Assembly (NCBI GenBank): GCA_002457245.1
Contig: NTJY01000006.1
Span: 1 to 38,034, forward strand
Origin: SAR92 bacterium MED-G29
GTDB taxonomy: Bacteria; Pseudomonadota; Gammaproteobacteria; Pseudomonadales; Porticoccaceae
DNA length: 38,034 nucleotides
Direction: 5' to 3'
Notes under the pieces: model-generated
What the model saw: the letters and a program-made list of their open reading frames with translations, nothing else
Told to the model about the DNA's origin: nothing
The model's database searches: none
Translations under genes and position numbers: made by a program
Shown: positions 36,081 through 38,034 of the stretch, one piece after another
Numbering within the stretch: the first letter of the stretch is position 1
Layout of the letters: the number at the start of each line of letters is the position of its first letter

Positions 36081-38034
36081 ATACTCAATATTTGGATACT
36101 CTTAGCATCAAAAGCCTAAAAGGTGTCGGTCCACAATTGGCAATGAAATTAAATAAGATTGGACTTTATAATGTTCAAGATCTCCTTTTTCATCTTCCTT
36201 TGAGATACATAGACCGAACGAAAATTACTCCCATAGGGGGAATTCAGCCGCGAACTGAGGTAGTCATTGAAGGTGAAGTTAGAGCTAGTGATATTGTGTT
36301 TGGCCGCAGAAGGAGCCTTGTTTGCCGTTTGCAAGACCAAACAGGAACAACAACTCTGAGGTTCTTTCACTTCAACAAAGCTCAGCAACTGAAACTCAAG
36401 CCGGGTGCTTATTTAAGATGCTTTGGTGAAGCTCGTAGAGGTTCGACAGGTATTGAGTTCTATCATCCCGAATACCAATATATTGAGACTAATAATACTA
36501 AGCAGCTTGAAAACGCGCTAACTCCCATCTATCCAGCAACAGAGGGAATTACCCAAAGTCGAATTCGAGATCTTTGCTCTCAAGCCCTCTCAAAGCTCAA
36601 GCGGAACTCACTTATAGAACTATTACCCGAGCTCTCAAATAGTGAATTGAAACATCAATTAGCTTACTCGTTGGTTGACGCTATTCGTCTTCTACATCAA
36701 CCACCTCCAAGTGTTGCGATGAATCTACTTGCACGGGGGGAACATCCCGCTCAGCAGCGTCTTGCCGCTGAGGAATTAATTGCGCATCACCTGAGCCTAT
36801 TGCGGCTCCGTCAAAGAATTCAGCAACAAAAGGCACCTATCCTTGAGATGGACACCAGAGCACACGATCTATTTTTAAATGATTTACAGTTCTCACTTAC
36901 AGGTGCTCAGCAAAGAGTTTTGACAGAAATTAGTGATGATATGAGCTGTGCAGTACCAATGCTGAGACTAGTTCAGGGAGATGTTGGTTCTGGCAAAACA
37001 GTAGTCGCTGCACTAGCTTCGGTTCAGGCAATTGCAAGTGGAAAGCAAGTGGCATTGATGGCCCCAACTGAAATCCTTGCAGAGCAACACAGGAATACCT
37101 TTGAGCAATGGTTCAAGCTTTTGGGTATTCGTATTGCCTGGCTTACTGGCAAAGTTAAGGGAAAGGCTCGAGAAGTACAGCTTAATATGATCGCTGATGG
37201 ATCTGCGAAGATGGTGATTGGTACTCATGCCCTGTTTCAAGAGAGCGTTGAATTTAACGATCTTGGATTAAGTATTATTGACGAGCAGCACCGCTTTGGA
37301 GTACACCAACGGTTGGCCTTGAGGGAAAAGGGTTTTCGTCCAAATGTCAATGTTGCTACTCAAAATTCTGCACCTCACCAGTTGATAATGACTGCGACCC
37401 CAATTCCTCGTACCTTAGCGATGAGCGTCTATGCAGATTTAGACTGTTCCACTATTGATGAACTACCGCCAGGTAGGAAACCCATCGAGACTCTGGTTCT
37501 GAGTGATAGTCGACGTGGAGATGTAATCGAGAGAGTTAAGGTATCTTGTAAGGCTGGACGTCAGGCATATTGGGTATGCACTCTAATTGAAGAATCTGAA
37601 GTTCTAGAGGCGCAGGCCGCAGAAGCTATCGCTAGCGAGCTCAAAATACTACTCCCTGAATTATCTGTTGGCCTCATTCATGGGAGATTAAAACCGCGCG
37701 AGAAGTCGGAGCTCATGGGAAAATTTAAGGTTGGCGATATCGATCTTCTTGTGGCGACCACGGTTATTGAGGTGGGTGTTGATGTTGCAAATGCTAGCCT
37801 GATGATTATTGAGAACTCGGAGCGCCTGGGTTTATCTCAGTTGCATCAGTTAAGGGGCAGAATAGGAAGAGGATCTAAGGCTAGTCACTGCGTCCTGCTA
37901 TATAGTCCTCCGCTTTCCAATAATGCAGGAGAACGTCTTAAAATAATGCGTGAAACCAATGATGGCTTCAAAATTGCTGAAAAAGATCTCGAATTACGAG
38001 GGCCTGGTGAGGTGCTTGGAACTCGGCAAACGGG
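36077..38034 (+). CDS. recG: ATP-dependent DNA helicase RecG, 5' part
   Basis: Remodels stalled replication forks and branched recombination intermediates. The ATG at 36077 overlaps the oxyR stop (ATGA) and the frame is open to the window end, giving the first 652 residues; the rest lies outside. The N-terminal wedge/OB domain is present (LKGVGPQLAMKL at about 14, RYIDRTKITPIG), then the SF2 motor: Walker A GDVGSGKT near residue 301, APTEILAEQH, motif II IIDEQHRFGVHQR, TATPIPRTLAM, and motifs V-VI VATTVIEVGVDVANA and QLRGRIGRG. In Pseudomonas it also follows oxyR. Confidence 0.97.
   Translation, partial: MNTQYLDTLSIKSLKGVGPQLAMKLNKIGLYNVQDLLFHLPLRYIDRTKITPIGGIQPRTEVVIEGEVRASDIVFGRRRSLVCRLQDQTGTTTLRFFHFNKAQQLKLKPGAYLRCFGEARRGSTGIEFYHPEYQYIETNNTKQLENALTPIYPATEGITQSRIRDLCSQALSKLKRNSLIELLPELSNSELKHQLAYSLVDAIRLLHQPPPSVAMNLLARGEHPAQQRLAAEELIAHHLSLLRLRQRIQQQKAPILEMDTRAHDLFLNDLQFSLTGAQQRVLTEISDDMSCAVPMLRLVQGDVGSGKTVVAALASVQAIASGKQVALMAPTEILAEQHRNTFEQWFKLLGIRIAWLTGKVKGKAREVQLNMIADGSAKMVIGTHALFQESVEFNDLGLSIIDEQHRFGVHQRLALREKGFRPNVNVATQNSAPHQLIMTATPIPRTLAMSVYADLDCSTIDELPPGRKPIETLVLSDSRRGDVIERVKVSCKAGRQAYWVCTLIEESEVLEAQAAEAIASELKILLPELSVGLIHGRLKPREKSELMGKFKVGDIDLLVATTVIEVGVDVANASLMIIENSERLGLSQLHQLRGRIGRGSKASHCVLLYSPPLSNNAGERLKIMRETNDGFKIAEKDLELRGPGEVLGTRQT

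Overview
The window is a gene-dense piece of chromosome from an AT-rich gammaproteobacterium. The gene order points to the Pseudomonas/Cellvibrio side of the class, perhaps a marine, small-genome member. Two blocks match known Pseudomonas synteny: lgt-thyA-folA with ptsP-rppH, and rpmG-rpmB-coaBC-algC-argB-slmA-pyrE-rph-yicC-gmk-rpoZ-spoT-ridA-oxyR-recG. This placement is inference from gene content and order. I saw no tRNA, rRNA, CRISPR array, insertion sequence, prophage or integrase gene.

Layout. 1-1555: the end of an LTA-synthase/OpgB-type phosphotransferase or sulfatase (+), facing a small DxD glycosyltransferase (-) that lies just downstream of ilvE. 1596-5941: ilvE (-), diverging from argA and ilvD (+); a long bidirectional terminator closes this block. 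6021-11207: a six-gene energy-transduction operon on the minus strand (DUF3450 coiled coil, TtpC-like long ExbB, ExbB, ExbD, TonB, TPR protein). 11488-13719: folA, thyA and lgt as a minus-strand operon read lgt to folA. 13823-18187: an NRDE/TANGO2-family gene (+), ptsP-rppH (-) and a HAD-IB phosphatase (+). 18226-21983: a compact minus-strand operon read as FAD-linked 2-hydroxyacid dehydrogenase, FAH-family hydrolase, DUF1653, arfB, srkA. 22187-23186: a cold-shock gene with a long structured leader (+), then rpmB-rpmG (-). 23573-27748: coaBC, phosphomannomutase, argB and slmA (+). 27758-29144: rph-pyrE (-). 29265-38034: yicC, gmk, rpoZ, spoT, ridA, oxyR and the first 652 codons of recG (+), interrupted by a candidate small lipoprotein (-) and an NAD-dependent epimerase-like gene (-).

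How the genes work together. Most are core metabolism and information processing: branched-chain amino acids (ilvE, ilvD), arginine (argA, argB), folate and thymidylate (folA, thyA), pyrimidine (pyrE), CoA (coaBC), stringent response (spoT, next to gmk and rpoZ), nitrogen PTS and mRNA decay (ptsP, rppH), ribosomal proteins and ribosome rescue (rpmB, rpmG, arfB). The TonB cluster is a self-contained system for powering outer-membrane receptors, but no receptor gene lies beside it.

The points most worth a second look are: OxyR keeps C199 but has leucine where the resolving C208 should be; the cold-shock leader can fold into a multi-helix RNA; argA looks leaderless; a small lipoprotein gene with a possible leader ORF sits between yicC and gmk; and serA, radC, dut and crc are absent from positions expected by synteny.
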